Positions 6,170 to 7,068 of a stretch of DNA of 7,068 nucleotides are shown here, one piece after another. The stretch covers positions 1-7,068 of the forward strand of contig CAKURH010000130.1 of NCBI GenBank assembly GCA_934675625.1, given 5' to 3'. A program made the translations under genes and the position numbers. The notes below the pieces were generated by a model. It did no database searches. It worked only from the letters and a program-made list of their open reading frames with translations, and was not told the DNA's origin. This stretch comes from an uncultured Kiritimatiellota bacterium (GTDB lineage Bacteria > Verrucomicrobiota > Kiritimatiellia > RFP12 > UBA1067). Within the stretch, counting starts at the first letter, position 1. Each line of letters starts with the position of its first letter.

Positions 6170-6800
6170 TTCCAGAAATGTCCGAATCTTTCAGATAACG
6201 GCGCTTATGCTCTTGCGAAATCGCCTCGCAAAGAGCATTGACCGACCCCGTTTCCAGGGCATTCCACACCGTCCAAGAGTTCATGAACAAGCCGATCGGC
6301 GCCAACGGAAGCCAATTCAGACAGCGGATTTCCTCTGCCTTTGCCGTCGAATAGAGAGGCTTGCCCTGTAGCGACAACACCGCCGAACCGTCAAATGTTA
6401 AGACCTCACCCGTCGGGACTAAGAAAAGCGTATAACCGGCAAGAAGCCCGACCGCCATTGACTGGTCTCCGCGCATCCCAGACTGACGGAACGAGAAGTC
6501 GATGTGATAAGAATCCTGTCCCCCCTTGGCGCCATATGAAACTTCCGAGAACATGCCCGTAGCCAACAAAGCATCTTCTATCTTTTTGCGAAGTCCCTTT
6601 ACCTCCGGCAATGCAAAAACATCGTCACGTTCCGCGCTCATGGACACGCTGTACGTGATCGGAAACTTATCGGCTGGCGGCACCACATACCGTGAAACCG
6701 GCTTGTTTTCGGTATAGCCGGCGTCCCAGATCACACACCCGAACAAACCGCCCAACAAAGCAAGAGACAAGAGCAATGGCCCAAATGCCTTACTTTTCAT
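6156..6800 (-). CDS. Lipoprotein of unknown function
   Basis: A 214-residue protein with a clear lipoprotein signal: MKSK, a Leu-rich core and the lipobox LFGC (19-22), so the mature chain would be lipid-linked at Cys22. The body has a mixed α/β look (FPITYSVSMSAERDD; LRKKIEDALLATGMF; SYHIDFSFRQ) with two hydrophobic stretches, MAVGLLAGYTLFLVP and the LNWLPLAPIGLF region, which may be membrane-close or buried. I do not recognise a named family. The start is fixed by GGAGG six bases before ATG 6800, preferred over an ATG five codons earlier. It overlaps the end of the PDZ frame by 11 bases, so the two were probably translated together and may act on the same envelope process. Confidence 0.75.
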   Translation of the reverse strand: MKSKAFGPLLLSLALLGGLFGCVIWDAGYTENKPVSRYVVPPADKFPITYSVSMSAERDDVFALPEVKGLRKKIEDALLATGMFSEVSYGAKGGQDSYHIDFSFRQSGMRGDQSMAVGLLAGYTLFLVPTGEVLTFDGSAVLSLQGKPLYSTAKAEEIRCLNWLPLAPIGLFMNSWTVWNALETGSVNALCEAISQEHKRRYLKDSDISGIVPE

Positions 6801-7020
6801 CTGCCACCTCCACACTCGTAATCAATTCAGGCGCGTTCGCAAACGCAGCAACATCCCTTCGCGTACGAATGGCTTTCCCGTTCACAGCCTTGACGATTTG
6901 TCCGCGTCTAATCCCATCACGCTCCGCTTGCGTCCCACGGAAAACAGCCATCACGCGAACCTGTATTGGCTCATCTGCTTTCTCGGTCGGCAAAGGGTGC
7001 AACGAGATATTTATGCAGAG
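6790..7020 (-). pseudogene. PDZ-domain fragment, N-terminus missing
   Basis: The frame opens after a TGA at 7023-7021 and ends with TAA at 6792-6790. It contains the core of a PDZ domain: VMAVFRGTQAERDGIRRGQI, then VKAVNGKAIRTRRDVAAF, the turn-and-strand pattern that binds C-terminal peptides in periplasmic proteases and envelope proteins. No signal peptide or protease domain precedes it, and the only possible start is a TTG at 7002 without a ribosome site. The sequence just beyond is a dispersed-repeat-like motif, so the head was probably lost at about 7005-7023. It overlaps the lipoprotein start by 11 bases. Confidence 0.6.
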
Positions 7021-7033
7021 TCAAAGGGGTTTA

Positions 7034-7060
7034 GCCGCAGAGAACGCAAAGGACGCAAGG
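7034..7060. repeat. Degenerate 8-9-bp tandem motif (CTTTGCGTC-like)
   Basis: Read on the minus strand it gives CTTGCGTC, CTTTGCGTT and CTCTGCGGC, three variants of one short unit, followed by TAAACCCC. It resembles intergenic 'CTTTGCGTC' repeats I have seen scattered through many bacterial genomes, though I cannot name a defined family. It borders the broken PDZ frame and may mark the rearrangement point. Confidence 0.5.
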
Positions 7061-7068
7061 CTCATGCC

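Overview
The window looks like accessory DNA from an uncultured, probably gut-associated, Gram-negative bacterium of the PVC group, most likely Kiritimatiellota (Lentisphaerae/Verrucomicrobia side). This rests on two extracellular-protein tails ending in 'YxLxxxTxL…W…RFF/YRxRV', one preceded by a DPDGDG…EYxxGTDPTD calcium-binding-type linker, a style I know from that lineage. Other support is a lipoprotein with a classical lipobox and high but uneven GC content. The assignment is inference. The left edge is probably a contig end, because the window starts inside a (CTGT)n microsatellite.

Every gene I can support except one fragment is read on the minus strand, so transcription runs from high to low coordinates. 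In that order: a headless PDZ-domain fragment, 11-nt overlapping with a 214-residue lipoprotein; a membrane-anchored NERD-domain protein with a topoisomerase-type zinc finger; an AlbA_2/Schlafen-type protein with a 21-bp coding minisatellite and a winged-helix end; the N-terminal Mrr-like nuclease domain of a type ISP restriction enzyme, cut off before helicase and methylase; a small DMT/DUF486 membrane protein; a 41-residue ORF overlapping by ATGA with a glycosyltransferase-2 C-terminal half; a secreted IdeS/Mac-like (family C66) cysteine peptidase; a junction where two unrelated gene tails meet head to head; a gene-free stretch with two perfect palindromes; and an EcoRI-family adenine methyltransferase that reads in frame into the microsatellite.

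Four minus-strand genes carry an extended -10 promoter (T/A-run, TGnTATAAT, usually followed by GCG/ACG) without a clear -35. They are the methyltransferase, the IdeS-like peptidase, the ISP fragment and the AlbA_2 gene. The downstream genes 4040-3007 probably ride on the ISP-fragment promoter.

The region reads as a partly eroded defence/surface island. Several genes have lost a head, a tail or a middle. In the AlbA_2 and NERD genes the middle is missing but the reading frame is intact, so N- and C-terminal domains are fused directly. Functional cooperation between the genes is not demonstrated. DNA methylation, Mrr-like nuclease, NERD and AlbA_2 domains are all common in phage-defence neighbourhoods. 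The IdeS-like peptidase is the most complete and most biologically striking gene.
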